Positions 51,450 through 60,462 of a stretch of 64,000 bases of DNA are shown here, one piece after another. The stretch is from UMGS1322 sp900550765 (GTDB taxonomy: Bacteria; Bacillota; Clostridia; Christensenellales; QALW01). A model generated the notes under the pieces. That model had not been told where the DNA came from. It was given only the letters and a program-made list of their open reading frames with translations, and did not search any database. Numbering within the stretch: position 1 is the first letter of the stretch; each line of letters opens with the position of its first letter. Made by a program: the position numbers and the translations under genes. Where the stretch lies: assembly GCA_958448705.1 (NCBI GenBank), contig CAUDEY010000001.1, positions 62,001 to 126,000 of the forward strand, read 5' to 3'.

Positions 51450-51973
51450 AAAGCCGTTCCCTTCATTGGAAGAAAGAATGTCGACAAGTCTGCTTTTTCC
51501 AGGGTGAGTAATTTTATTTTTTTCTCAAGTCCGCCTGCATAACCTGTCAGGCTGCCGTTTGTTCCCACTACACGGTGGCACGGTATAATCAACGAAATAC
51601 AATTGTGCCCCACGGCGCCGCCAACCGCCTGTGCCGACATATGCGCCATGCCCCTCTGTGCCGCAATTTTTTCTGCAATTTCTCCGTAAGTCATAGTCTT
51701 CCCATACGGAATTGTAAGAAGGATCTCCCAAACCGCTTTACGAAAAGGCGTGGTTTCAATCCTCAGCGGCGGTGTAAAATCAGGCACGCTGCCGCTGAAA
51801 TACAGGTCCAACCAACGTTTTGTCACAGTAAAAACCGGTAAAGCCTTCTCCTCATATTCCTGTACCTTACCGAAATATTTTTGTCCGTCAAACCACAGCC
51901 CTGTAAGCTCTTGTCCGTTGCCCGCAAGCGTTATTCCGCCCAAAGGCGAAGCGTAATGATCCACATAATGCAT
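51446..51973 (-). CDS. ogt: Methylated-DNA--protein-cysteine methyltransferase
   Basis: Repairs O6-methylguanine by moving the methyl group to its own cysteine. The 175-residue protein has the N-terminal RNase-H-like domain and a C-terminal DNA-binding domain with TPFRKAVWEILLTIPYGKTMTYGEIA and the acceptor Cys in IPCHRVVG. I chose ATG 51973 (MHYVDHYASPLG) with GGGGGGA upstream; longer frames to 52021 have poor ribosome sites. Confidence 0.93.
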   Translation of the reverse strand: MHYVDHYASPLGGITLAGNGQELTGLWFDGQKYFGKVQEYEEKALPVFTVTKRWLDLYFSGSVPDFTPPLRIETTPFRKAVWEILLTIPYGKTMTYGEIAEKIAAQRGMAHMSAQAVGGAVGHNCISLIIPCHRVVGTNGSLTGYAGGLEKKIKLLTLEKADLSTFFLPMKGTAL

Positions 51974-52078
51974 GCTGTCTCCCCCCATACAGACGGAAAT
52001 TCCTCCGGTGCCTGCCCACATTCCGCCTTTACACGGCCATAAGGACTCCGCATTTTTACGAATTTATGCATAAGCGCC

Positions 52079-52621
52079 TTACTGCCTTACTTTGCCGTAT
52101 AAAACGATATCACAAATACCGCTTTGATTTCTTGCGCCCATCCTGCGCGTTCCTTCATAAGAAAGGCCGCATTTCAACATCACTTTACCTGAAGCTGGAT
52201 TTCTTGCATCATGACTCGCCTGTACGCGGTTAACGCCGACAATTTCAAAAAAGAACTCCAGCACAGCGGTATAAACCTCCGTCATCAAGCCCTTCCCCCA
52301 ATAGGCACGGCTCAAGCAATATCCCGTTTCAACCGCTTCAATCTCCTCCAGCACCTTTACCGCAGCAATGGAGCCAATAGCCTGCTGCGTTTCCCGGTCC
52401 ACAATACACCACTGATAAAAATCCGCTTCTTTATAATGACTGATCCATGCGGAAATCACCTGCTCCGTCTCCTGTACATTTTTATGCGCCGGCCAAGTAA
52501 GATATCGGGTAACCTCAGTATCCCCCGCCCAATGCTCAAACATCGCCCGTGCATCGCTTAAAACAAAAGGACGCAGGATACAGCGCTTCGTTTCCAATAC
52601 AACCGTTCCTATATGTTTCAT
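52079..52621 (-). CDS. GNAT acetyltransferase, RimJ/RimL type
   Basis: A 180-residue enzyme that begins TKRCILRPFVLSDARAMFEHW, typical of the RimJ/RimL branch, with the acetyl-CoA pocket in YCLSRAYWGKGLMTE and the conserved HDARNPASGKVMLKCGLSYEGTRR segment. It could acetylate a ribosomal protein, a small amine or an antibiotic. It overlaps the amidohydrolase gene by ATGA. Confidence 0.88.
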   Translation of the reverse strand: MKHIGTVVLETKRCILRPFVLSDARAMFEHWAGDTEVTRYLTWPAHKNVQETEQVISAWISHYKEADFYQWCIVDRETQQAIGSIAAVKVLEEIEAVETGYCLSRAYWGKGLMTEVYTAVLEFFFEIVGVNRVQASHDARNPASGKVMLKCGLSYEGTRRMGARNQSGICDIVLYGKVRQ

Positions 52622-53415
52622 AACGCCTCCCTGATACCAAACAAGCCGCAGGCATTGCGGTATAAAATCTGCTCCTCTTCATCCCTCTTCAATCCCAAAG
52701 CAAAAAAAGCTTCCAGTTCCTTTTCCGCCTTCCACATGGGATAATCCGTACCGAACAGAACCCGCTGTGTACCGTAGGTTCGAATAATCTCAGCCGCACG
52801 CTTTGTTCCCAGCCATTTAAAGGACGAAGAAGTATCAAAAAATAAATTTTCACAGTCCTGCAGCTGCCTAACAGCTTCTTCCCACACGGACCACCCGCCC
52901 AGATGCGCGCCAACAAACACCGTATTCGGATTTGCTTTTACTGCACGCCGGGTGCGCGCGGGATTAGAAAAATCAAATCTCCGATCTCCGGTATGCAGAT
53001 ACACCGGTAATTTCCCCGCACAGCAGGAGAACAATTCCATATATTTTTCATCATCTACCGGTGTCTTCTGAAAATCCGGATGTACCTTTACACCGCGAAG
53101 CCCCAAGGCAAGAATCTCTTCCACTGCCGCAGGAATATCCTCGCATAACGGATGAATGGCTCCAAGCCCTGTGAATATTCCATCTGCTGCCTCTACGGCC
53201 GACGCAATAAAATGATTAATAGAGCTTACCTGTCCGGGCGTTGTTGCTACTGAAAACACTACAAAATGCCCGATGCCTGCTTTCTGGCCCGTCTCCACCA
53301 TCGTAGCAGTCTTTCCATCCAGCCGGACGGGCAGCTCATAAAACTCGCTAATGCCCCTTGTGGCATGTTCTACAATCTTATCCGGATAAATATGGCAATG
53401 TGAATCAATGATCAT
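52618..53415 (-). CDS. Amidohydrolase-2 family protein
   Basis: A 265-residue TIM-barrel metal hydrolase or decarboxylase. Metal and catalytic residues are visible: DSHCHIYP near the N-terminus, GVKVHPDFQ, YLHTGD, GAHLGGW, and Asp in FGTDYPMW. This is the ACMS-decarboxylase-like group, which acts on aromatic or cyclic acids. It lies five bases after the fusion acyl-CoA ligase, so they may share a pathway. Confidence 0.85.
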   Translation of the reverse strand: MIIDSHCHIYPDKIVEHATRGISEFYELPVRLDGKTATMVETGQKAGIGHFVVFSVATTPGQVSSINHFIASAVEAADGIFTGLGAIHPLCEDIPAAVEEILALGLRGVKVHPDFQKTPVDDEKYMELFSCCAGKLPVYLHTGDRRFDFSNPARTRRAVKANPNTVFVGAHLGGWSVWEEAVRQLQDCENLFFDTSSSFKWLGTKRAAEIIRTYGTQRVLFGTDYPMWKAEKELEAFFALGLKRDEEEQILYRNACGLFGIREAL

Positions 53416-53420
53416 ATGAT

Positions 53421-55913
53421 TTATGCCGTAACGATTTTGGACGCCTTATCCAGTCCAAGTTTCTTTATGGCATCCTCCCTCATTTTATATTTTAAAATTT
53501 TCCCTGCAACATTCATAGGAAATTCCGAAACAAAATCGATATACCTGGGCACTTTATGCCGTGCCATATTGGCCCGAATATAATCCTTCATTTCCTCTTC
53601 AGTCATAGTTTCCCCTTCTTTAAGCACAATGCAAGCCATGATTTCTTCTCCATACTGCTCATCAGGAACGCCGATAACTTGAACATCCTTTACCTTGGGA
53701 TGCGTATAGATAAACTCTTCAATTTCCTTAGGATATATATTCTCGCCGCCGCGGATAATCATATCCTTTAAACGCCCGGTAATGCGGAAATTTCCTTCAG
53801 GCGTACGACAGGCAAGATCCCCCGTATGCAGCCAGCCCTGTGCATCAATGGCGCTTTTGGTGGCTTTAGGCATTTTATAATACCCTTTCATAATATTGTA
53901 GCCCCTGGCTACAAATTCCCCCGTTACATTATCCGGCAGCTCTTCCCCTGTTTCAGGATCAACAATTTTGCACTCAATCTCCGGCAGAGGACGGCCTACC
54001 GTACCCACACGTACCTCTACGGGGTCGTCGGTAGAGCTCATTGTACAGCCCGGAGAGGATTCTGTTTGACCAAATACAATGGTAATCTCCGTCATATGCA
54101 TCTTTTCCACTACATCGTTCATAACAGAAATCGGACAAGGGGATCCGGCCATAATGCCGGTGCGCATATAGGAAAAATCCGTTTTAGCAAAATCCTCATG
54201 CTCCAACATGGCAATAAACATCGTAGGCACCCCATGGAAACAGGTAATATGTTCCATATTAATGCAGGCCAAAGCAGGCTTAGGTGAAAAATACGGCAGC
54301 GGCAGCAAGGTAGTACCGTGCGTCATAGCGGCTGTCATAGCTAAAACCATACCAAAGCAATGAAACATCGGAACCTGGATCATCATCCGGTCAACAGTAG
54401 AAAGATCCATTCTGTCACCAATGCATTTACCGTTATTCACAATATTATAATGGGTAAGCATAACGCCCTTAGGAAAGCCCGTCGTTCCTGAAGTATACTG
54501 CATATTACATACGTCATCCGGACTGACTGCCGCAGCCATACGATGTACCGCATCTATTGATACTTGCGAAGCCCGCTGCAGCGCCTCTTCCCAGGTAAGA
54601 CAGCCCTTTTGTTTAAACCCTACCGTAATAACATTGCGCAAAAACGGCAGCTTATGGCTATGCAATGCCTGCCCCGCCGCAGTGCTTTCCAATTCCGGAC
54701 AAAGAGAAGCAATAATCTCTGAATAATTTGAATCCCGATATCCTTTGACCATAATCAGGGTATGTGTATCGCTTTGCCGCAGCAGATATTCAGCCTCATA
54801 AATCTTATAAGCCGTATTCATGGAGACCAATACCGCACCAATCTTAGTAACAGCCCAGAATGCAATATACCACTGGGGTACATTGGTGGCCCATACGGCC
54901 ACATGATGGCCCGCTTTAACGCCAAGGGAAATCAAGCTGCGTGCAAATGTATCTACATCATCGCGGAACTGCGCATACGTACGTGTATAATCCAGTGTGG
55001 TATACTTAAAAGCGTATTGATCCGGAAATTCCTCCACCATAGAATCCAGCACCTGGGAAAAAGTCTTATCAATCAGCACATCTTTCTTCCAGATAAAATT
55101 TCCAGTACCGGCACGGTTGGAATACAGCGTCTTTTTTCGTTTAGACGGAGAGGTAAAGCGATTCATGTAAACCGAAAAATGGGAAAAAATTACCTCCATT
55201 TCGGTAAGCTCTGCCATCCATTCGGGATCCCATTCCAAGGAAAGGAACCCATCATAATTAATAGATGCAAGGCCGTTCATCATCTCTCGGATCGGCAGTT
55301 CTCCTTCGCCGATCAAACAATACCTTCCGGAATGGGAATCTTTTACATGTACATGGCGGATATAGGCTCCCAAATTCTGTACAACCGTTTCAGCATCCTC
55401 TCCTTGTTCAAAATACGGATGATGCATATCCCACAGGGCACCTAAAAAATCAGAGGCAAAATGGTTCAGTACATCCCTTAATTTTTGCGTATCAGCAAAC
55501 ATACCGGCGGTTTCTATCAAAAGCATGACCCCGTTTTCTTCTGCTTTTTTTACGCTTTCAGCAATATTTTGGCAAACGTCCTGCACCGAAGCCTCCCTTC
55601 TTGCGCAAACGCGTACATACGGAATATTCATATCCGCTGCCAGTTCAATGCAAAAATCGATATCCCTCTGTATTATTTCTGCCGGCGCAGTAATATCACA
55701 GGAAGAATCAATGCAGGGAATCGTCAGGCCATTTTCTTTCAGCAAACGCTTTGCAGCAAAACGATTTTCCTTATGAAACGGACTGCTCTTATCCTCTGCC
55801 TGTGTTTTTATATCGTTCAGTTCTATTCCTAAAAAATCATATTCTTTTGCCGCAGAAATAAATTCTTCAAAAGATATCCCTTTCCAGCCCTTAGTTGAAA
55901 ATGAAAGTTTCAT
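53421..55913 (-). CDS. Fusion: xylose-isomerase-like TIM barrel + acyl-CoA synthetase
   Basis: An 830-residue protein. Residues 1 to about 265 are a sugar phosphate isomerase/epimerase barrel (MKLSFSTKGWKGISFEEFI, LLIETAGMF, LWDMHHPYF, HVHVKDSHSG, LSLEWDPEW, with Glu/Asp/His metal ligands). Residues about 285-830 are an AMP-forming acid:CoA ligase with YTSGTTGFPKGV near 470, FGQTESSPG, WLHTGDLA, GRLKDMIIRGGENIYP, and the catalytic Lys in AGKILKYKMR. The frame is continuous and no stop or ribosome site separates the parts. The ligase resembles medium/long-chain acyl-CoA synthetases. The coupling of a sugar-type isomerase to acyl activation is unusual. Confidence 0.88.
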   Translation of the reverse strand: MKLSFSTKGWKGISFEEFISAAKEYDFLGIELNDIKTQAEDKSSPFHKENRFAAKRLLKENGLTIPCIDSSCDITAPAEIIQRDIDFCIELAADMNIPYVRVCARREASVQDVCQNIAESVKKAEENGVMLLIETAGMFADTQKLRDVLNHFASDFLGALWDMHHPYFEQGEDAETVVQNLGAYIRHVHVKDSHSGRYCLIGEGELPIREMMNGLASINYDGFLSLEWDPEWMAELTEMEVIFSHFSVYMNRFTSPSKRKKTLYSNRAGTGNFIWKKDVLIDKTFSQVLDSMVEEFPDQYAFKYTTLDYTRTYAQFRDDVDTFARSLISLGVKAGHHVAVWATNVPQWYIAFWAVTKIGAVLVSMNTAYKIYEAEYLLRQSDTHTLIMVKGYRDSNYSEIIASLCPELESTAAGQALHSHKLPFLRNVITVGFKQKGCLTWEEALQRASQVSIDAVHRMAAAVSPDDVCNMQYTSGTTGFPKGVMLTHYNIVNNGKCIGDRMDLSTVDRMMIQVPMFHCFGMVLAMTAAMTHGTTLLPLPYFSPKPALACINMEHITCFHGVPTMFIAMLEHEDFAKTDFSYMRTGIMAGSPCPISVMNDVVEKMHMTEITIVFGQTESSPGCTMSSTDDPVEVRVGTVGRPLPEIECKIVDPETGEELPDNVTGEFVARGYNIMKGYYKMPKATKSAIDAQGWLHTGDLACRTPEGNFRITGRLKDMIIRGGENIYPKEIEEFIYTHPKVKDVQVIGVPDEQYGEEIMACIVLKEGETMTEEEMKDYIRANMARHKVPRYIDFVSEFPMNVAGKILKYKMREDAIKKLGLDKASKIVTA

Positions 55914-55916
55914 ACT

Positions 55917-57308
55917 TTATCCCTCCTGATACACAATCTTATTCAGTGCGTTGACATATGCGCGGATACTCGCGCCAATAATATCGGTAGAAAGTCCTTT
56001 ACCGGAATAAGACTTTCCGTTCCAGCGCAGCTTAACAAGAGCTGAGCCCATTGCCTCACGGCCTTCCGTTACGGCCTGAATCTGAAAATCATCCAATTCA
56101 AAATGCCTGCCTACGATTTGCTCAATCGTAAGAAACGCCGCATCAATCGGCCCATCGCCGATACATACCGCCTGTTTTTCCTCTCCATCTTTTTCCAGCT
56201 TAATATTCGCAGTAGCGGTAATAATATTTCCGCTGTTAATCACATAGCTTACCAGCTTATACGTCGGTGCCGCCTGCAGCGCCGCTGAAGCTACAATCGC
56301 ATCCAGCTCTTTTGCTCCCACCGTACCTTTTTTAGATACAATACGGTTAAATTCATCAAATACTTTAAAGAGATCCTCTTCATTCAGATCATATCCTAAT
56401 TTTTCCACCGCAGAGCTTACGGTTTTCAGCTCATCACCGTCTTTCAGCGCAATAGCAATATCCTCTGCAACATTCACTGTGCCAAGGGAAGTGCTCTTTC
56501 CATGCTTTTCATCGCAGATCCATTGAATCTGATCACTGATGCGTTTAAACTCCGTCGTTTTGATCTCCGCTTCAATCTCCAGCGTACTGCCGCAGGTACG
56601 GATAATATTTACCAAGCTCCCAACGGAGGGAACTGCTGTGCTCTCTTTTGCAGAGGCCCGCAGTACAGTTGCGCCGACAGCTACGCTTCCTATTGCAGAA
56701 GCCGCCGCTACTTTTAAAAAGTCAGAGCAGCTCACCCCCAATTCTGCACTGCCGACCGCCTCTTTTACTGCAGCTACAAACTGTTTAAAGGAATCCGGCA
56801 TCATTTCTCCTGCATCGTCGCACAAAATGACCCTTCCGGCACCGGCAAATACCGCCGCTTCTACTGCCTTTTTTATAAATTCCCTGTCCGCTCTGGTAGC
56901 ATCCAACGCCACGAATTCGACCGGTACTGCTTTTGTTTTGGCATAGGCAACCAACTCTGCCACTGTCTCCAGCATTGCTGCGGGCTTTTTGCGCAGTGTA
57001 TATTCCATTCCTACAGTAGACATCGGCAGCGCAATCTGCAATACGGGCTTTTCCGCCCCTTTCACCGCTTCAAACGCAATATCAATCTCTTGGGGCGTAT
57101 ATCCTGCCTCAATAACCACAGCACTGGATTTTACCACAGAAGCAATGGATTTTACAAGCAAGGTATCTACCCGAATATCTTCTATTTTCGGAATTTCTAC
57201 TGCATCCACAGACAATCGGTCCAACAGCTTTGCAATCTCTATCTTTTCTTTAAACGTAAGCGCTGCGGCTTCTTTAAGGGTAATGTCTGCAATTTTAATT
57301 TTTTTCAT
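55917..57308 (-). CDS. LeuA-like protein (isopropylmalate-synthase family) lacking metal-binding His residues
   Basis: A 463-residue protein with a TIM barrel (about 1-270) and a C-terminal LeuA-type regulatory domain (about 345-463; VCIGDGPIDAAFLTIEQIV). True isopropylmalate synthases start DTTLRDGEQ and bind metal through HxH in VHCHND. Here these read ADITLKEAA (Asp8 kept, Arg to Lys, Asp to Glu) and VSCSDF (Ser193, Ser195 instead of both His). The following NGIGER segment is also lost. So it is probably not an active synthase. It might be a regulatory subunit or a new enzyme. ATG 57308 follows AAAGGAG by eight bases. A T-box leader controls it. Confidence 0.75.
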   Translation of the reverse strand: MKKIKIADITLKEAAALTFKEKIEIAKLLDRLSVDAVEIPKIEDIRVDTLLVKSIASVVKSSAVVIEAGYTPQEIDIAFEAVKGAEKPVLQIALPMSTVGMEYTLRKKPAAMLETVAELVAYAKTKAVPVEFVALDATRADREFIKKAVEAAVFAGAGRVILCDDAGEMMPDSFKQFVAAVKEAVGSAELGVSCSDFLKVAAASAIGSVAVGATVLRASAKESTAVPSVGSLVNIIRTCGSTLEIEAEIKTTEFKRISDQIQWICDEKHGKSTSLGTVNVAEDIAIALKDGDELKTVSSAVEKLGYDLNEEDLFKVFDEFNRIVSKKGTVGAKELDAIVASAALQAAPTYKLVSYVINSGNIITATANIKLEKDGEEKQAVCIGDGPIDAAFLTIEQIVGRHFELDDFQIQAVTEGREAMGSALVKLRWNGKSYSGKGLSTDIIGASIRAYVNALNKIVYQEG

Positions 57309-57325
57309 ACTCTGCACTCCTTTTA

Positions 57326-57365
57326 TAAAAAATAAATCCCTGATATCCGAATTCGGATATCAGGG
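57326..57365 (-). terminator. T-box terminator hairpin
   Basis: A perfect 12-base stem (CCCTGATATCCG with its complement, loop AATT; 57338-57365) followed on the minus strand by ATTTATTTTTT. Confidence 0.92.
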
Positions 57366-57626
57366 ACGAAAATACTTTTTTTCGCGGTACCACCCTGCTT
57401 GCTGCAAAATCAAAATACAGCCGCTCTTTACCAGGCTCACTGTTACGAAGCCCTGCCCTGTTAACGGGGGCACCCGGAATCCCTTATCCAGCAAAAACCT
57501 GCCTTTGGGGGACCCTGCTCAGGAATGAGACTGCCATAACCTTTGCGTACCGGCTCACAGCGGCCGCCGGCTCTCTGAAACTGCTGCAGGAAAGGCATAA
57601 TTCCTTCAAAGCATTTATGATGTATG
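57326..57626 (-). ncRNA. T-box leader (probably leucine-specific)
   Basis: On the minus strand the T-box sequence AGGGTGGTACCGCG (57383-57396) and an upstream stem I with AGAGAG and GAGCCGG are present, followed by TTCCTGAGC. The best specifier candidate is CTC (57527-57529), a leucine codon, by position before A-TTCCTGAGC. Uncharged tRNA would favour the antiterminator and turn on the LeuA-like gene and perhaps the following ligase operon. Confidence 0.9.
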
Positions 57627-57631
57627 GTGTG

Positions 57632-57660
57632 ATTTTATCACAAGACTAAAAAGCTGTCAA
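57632..57660 (-). promoter_or_regulatory. Promoter of the T-box transcript
   Basis: Minus-strand TTGACA (57655-57660), 17-base spacer, TAAAAT (57632-57637). It begins 13 bases after the argH stop. Confidence 0.85.
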
Positions 57661-57672
57661 ATAAAAATTAAA

Positions 57673-59049
57673 TTATTTTTTTAAAAATTCCTCTGCTGTT
57701 TTGATCTGCCTTTCTACCGAAGCCAGCCCGGTTCCTCCTGCAGAAATCCGTTTCTGTGCGCAGGTTTCTAAAGATATTTCACTATACACATCCTCGCCAA
57801 AGATATCAGAAAAGCTTTTTAATTCCTTAAGGGAAAGCTCTTCTAAAACCTTCTGCTTTTCAATACAATACGCCACCATCTGCCCTACAAGCTTATAGGC
57901 CGTACGAAAGGGCATTCCTTTTTTTACCAAATAATCTGCCAAATCTGTAGCATTAATAAAGCCCTTTTGTGCCGCTTGCCGCATATTCTCCCCGCATACA
58001 TGCATGGTAGATATCATGGGTGCAAATACCTCAAGGCAAGCCTTTACCGTATCCACACTGTCAAACACGGCCTCCTTATCCTCCTGCATATCCTTATTAT
58101 ACGCAAGGGGCAGCCCCTTTAAGACAGTAAGCAACGCCATCAAGTTGCCGTATACACGCCCCGTCTTTCCCCGCACCAGCTCCGCCATGTCCGGGTTTTT
58201 TTTCTGTGGCATAATGCTGGAACCGGTAGTAAAGGAATCGTCCAGCTCAATAAACTTAAATTCCCAGCTTGACCACAAAATAATTTCTTCTGAAAATCGA
58301 GAAAGGTGCAGCATCACCAAAGCAAGTGCACTGAGCAATTCAACACAGAAATCACGATCGGAAACGCCGTCCAGGCTATTATAGGTAATCCCGTCGAACC
58401 CTAAAGCCGAAGCTGTCATTTCCCTGTCGGTATCATACGTAGTACCGGCCAGCGCACAGCAGCCCAAGGGCGAAACATTCATCCGCTTCACAGCATCAGT
58501 AATTCGGCCGACGTCTCGCATCAGCATCATCGCATAAGCCATCATATGGTGGCCAAAGGTCACCGGCTGTGCTCTTTGCAGATGCGTATATCCCGGCATG
58601 ATTGTCGTCTTATGCAGTTTTGCCTGTTCCGTTACTGCACGAATAAGATCTTTAATATCCCGAACAATTTCCTCGGCTTCATCCCTTAAATACATCCGAA
58701 TATCCAAGGCTACCTGATCGTTTCGGCTGCGTGCAGTATGCAGCTTTTTGCCTGCATCGCCGATGCGTGCGGTAAGCTCCTGCTCCACAAACATGTGGAT
58801 ATCCTCACAAGAAGTATCCACCGCCAATTTTTGCTGTTCCAAATCCTCCAAAATACCGGCCAATCCGCTAATGATCTTTTCGGCATCGGCAGCATCGATG
58901 ATTCCCTTTGCACCCAACATGGCAGCATGTGCCATGGAGCCTTTGATATCCTGCCGGAACATTCTCTGATCTACAGCAATAGAAGAATTAAAGTCATCCG
59001 CCTGCTGATCCAACGCTTTGGAAAAGCGGCCGGCCCACAGTTTATCCAT
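57673..59049 (-). CDS. argH: Argininosuccinate lyase
   Basis: Splits argininosuccinate into arginine and fumarate. The 458-residue protein has the family start LWAGRFSK, HTARSRNDQVALD, PGYTHLQRAQPVTFGHH and the signature loop GSSIMPQKKNPD with the catalytic Ser. The gap to argG is 12 bases, so they share one promoter. Confidence 0.97.
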   Translation of the reverse strand: MDKLWAGRFSKALDQQADDFNSSIAVDQRMFRQDIKGSMAHAAMLGAKGIIDAADAEKIISGLAGILEDLEQQKLAVDTSCEDIHMFVEQELTARIGDAGKKLHTARSRNDQVALDIRMYLRDEAEEIVRDIKDLIRAVTEQAKLHKTTIMPGYTHLQRAQPVTFGHHMMAYAMMLMRDVGRITDAVKRMNVSPLGCCALAGTTYDTDREMTASALGFDGITYNSLDGVSDRDFCVELLSALALVMLHLSRFSEEIILWSSWEFKFIELDDSFTTGSSIMPQKKNPDMAELVRGKTGRVYGNLMALLTVLKGLPLAYNKDMQEDKEAVFDSVDTVKACLEVFAPMISTMHVCGENMRQAAQKGFINATDLADYLVKKGMPFRTAYKLVGQMVAYCIEKQKVLEELSLKELKSFSDIFGEDVYSEISLETCAQKRISAGGTGLASVERQIKTAEEFLKK

Positions 59050-59061
59050 AGAGGTTCCCCT

Positions 59062-60288
59062 TTATTTTTTGTTTTTGGCATTCACCTGTGCCTGTACTTT
59101 GATCGGCAGGCCGAACAGGTTGATAAAGCCCGCAGAATCTGCCTGATTATACACATGATCCTCACCGAAGGTAGCAATTTCCTCTGAATACAGAGAATAA
59201 TCGCTCCACGCGCCGGCCTTGATCATATTTCCCTTATACAGCTTGATGCGTACCTTTCCGGTCACATTTTCCTGCGTTTTATCTACAAAAGCGGAAAGCG
59301 CCTCCCGAAGCGGAGTAAACCACTGACCATTATACACCAACTCCGCAAACGTGATAGAAAGTTCCTGCTTTTTATGCATCGTCATCTTATCCAGGCACAG
59401 TGTTTCCAAATAATTATGGGCAAAATATAAAATAGCGCCGCCGGGCGTTTCATACACGCCGCGGCACTTCATGCCTACCAGCCGATTTTCTACAATATCC
59501 AAAAGGCCGATGCCGTTTTCACCGCCCAACTTATTCAGCGCTAAAATAATGTTCTTCGCGCTCATCGCTTTACCGTCCAGGGCAACCGGTACGCCCTGCA
59601 CAAAATCCAGCGTTACATAGGTGGGCTTATCCGGCGCCTGCAGGGGCGAAACACCCATCTCCAAAAAGCCTTCTTTTTCATACAGCGGCTCGTTGCCGGC
59701 ATCCTCCAAATCCAATCCCTCATGGGAAAGGTGCCACATATTCTTATCCTTGGAATAATTTGTTTCCCTATTAATTTTCAGCGGAACATTATGTGCTTCG
59801 GCATATTCAATTTCTTCCTCACGGCTTTTGATATCCCATTCCCGCCAAGGCGCGATGATCGGCATATCGGGTGCAAAGGCTTTGATCGTAAGTTCAAAAC
59901 GCACCTGATCATTGCCTTTTCCGGTACAGCCATGGCAAATAGCATCCGCCCCCTCCGCCTTAGCAATTTCCACGATCCGCTTAGCAATTACAGGCCGTGC
60001 AAAGCTGGTGCCCAACATATATTCCTCATACAGTGCACCTGCCTTTACCGTAGGAATGATATAGTCATTAACAAATTCCTCCGTAAGGTCTTCCACATAG
60101 AGCTTTGACGCACCTGTTTTAAGTGCTTTTTCCTCCAGGCCCTCCAGCTCGTCTGCCTGCCCTACATTCCCGGAAACTGCGATCACTTCACAATTATTGT
60201 AATTTTCCTTCAGCCACGGAATGATAATCGACGTATCCAGGCCGCCGGAATAAGCTAAAACAACCTTTTTTATTTTACTCTTATCCAT
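59062..60288 (-). CDS. argG: Argininosuccinate synthase
   Basis: Joins citrulline and aspartate using ATP. The 408-residue protein has the N-type PP-loop VLAYSGGLDTSIIIPWL, CHGCTGKGNDQVRFE and the tetramer-forming C-terminus. It is the first gene of argGH. AAAAGGAAA precedes ATG 60288. Confidence 0.97.
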   Translation of the reverse strand: MDKSKIKKVVLAYSGGLDTSIIIPWLKENYNNCEVIAVSGNVGQADELEGLEEKALKTGASKLYVEDLTEEFVNDYIIPTVKAGALYEEYMLGTSFARPVIAKRIVEIAKAEGADAICHGCTGKGNDQVRFELTIKAFAPDMPIIAPWREWDIKSREEEIEYAEAHNVPLKINRETNYSKDKNMWHLSHEGLDLEDAGNEPLYEKEGFLEMGVSPLQAPDKPTYVTLDFVQGVPVALDGKAMSAKNIILALNKLGGENGIGLLDIVENRLVGMKCRGVYETPGGAILYFAHNYLETLCLDKMTMHKKQELSITFAELVYNGQWFTPLREALSAFVDKTQENVTGKVRIKLYKGNMIKAGAWSDYSLYSEEIATFGEDHVYNQADSAGFINLFGLPIKVQAQVNAKNKK

Positions 60289-60321
60289 TTTCCTTTTCCC
60301 CTTCTTTTAAAGTATAGTTCT

Positions 60322-60349
60322 ATTATACAGGGATAAAAATATCTGTCAA
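60322..60349 (-). promoter_or_regulatory. argGH promoter
   Basis: Minus-strand TTGACA (60344-60349), 16-base spacer, TATAAT (60322-60327). Confidence 0.8.
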
Positions 60350-60462
60350 TCCTTTTTTGCATATTTATAAATATTTTTTCGTTTTATGCGGAGATATTTC
60401 TTATTTTTATGCAGTTATCGTGAGTATATTGCATATTTTCAGGTATGCCGTTCTGCAGATCT

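Noticed and set aside
60322..60380. ArgR-box-like AT-rich dyads near the argGH promoter
   Set aside because: GTATA/TATAC and ATTTATAAAT occur, but they do not match the ArgR consensus well enough in such AT-rich DNA.
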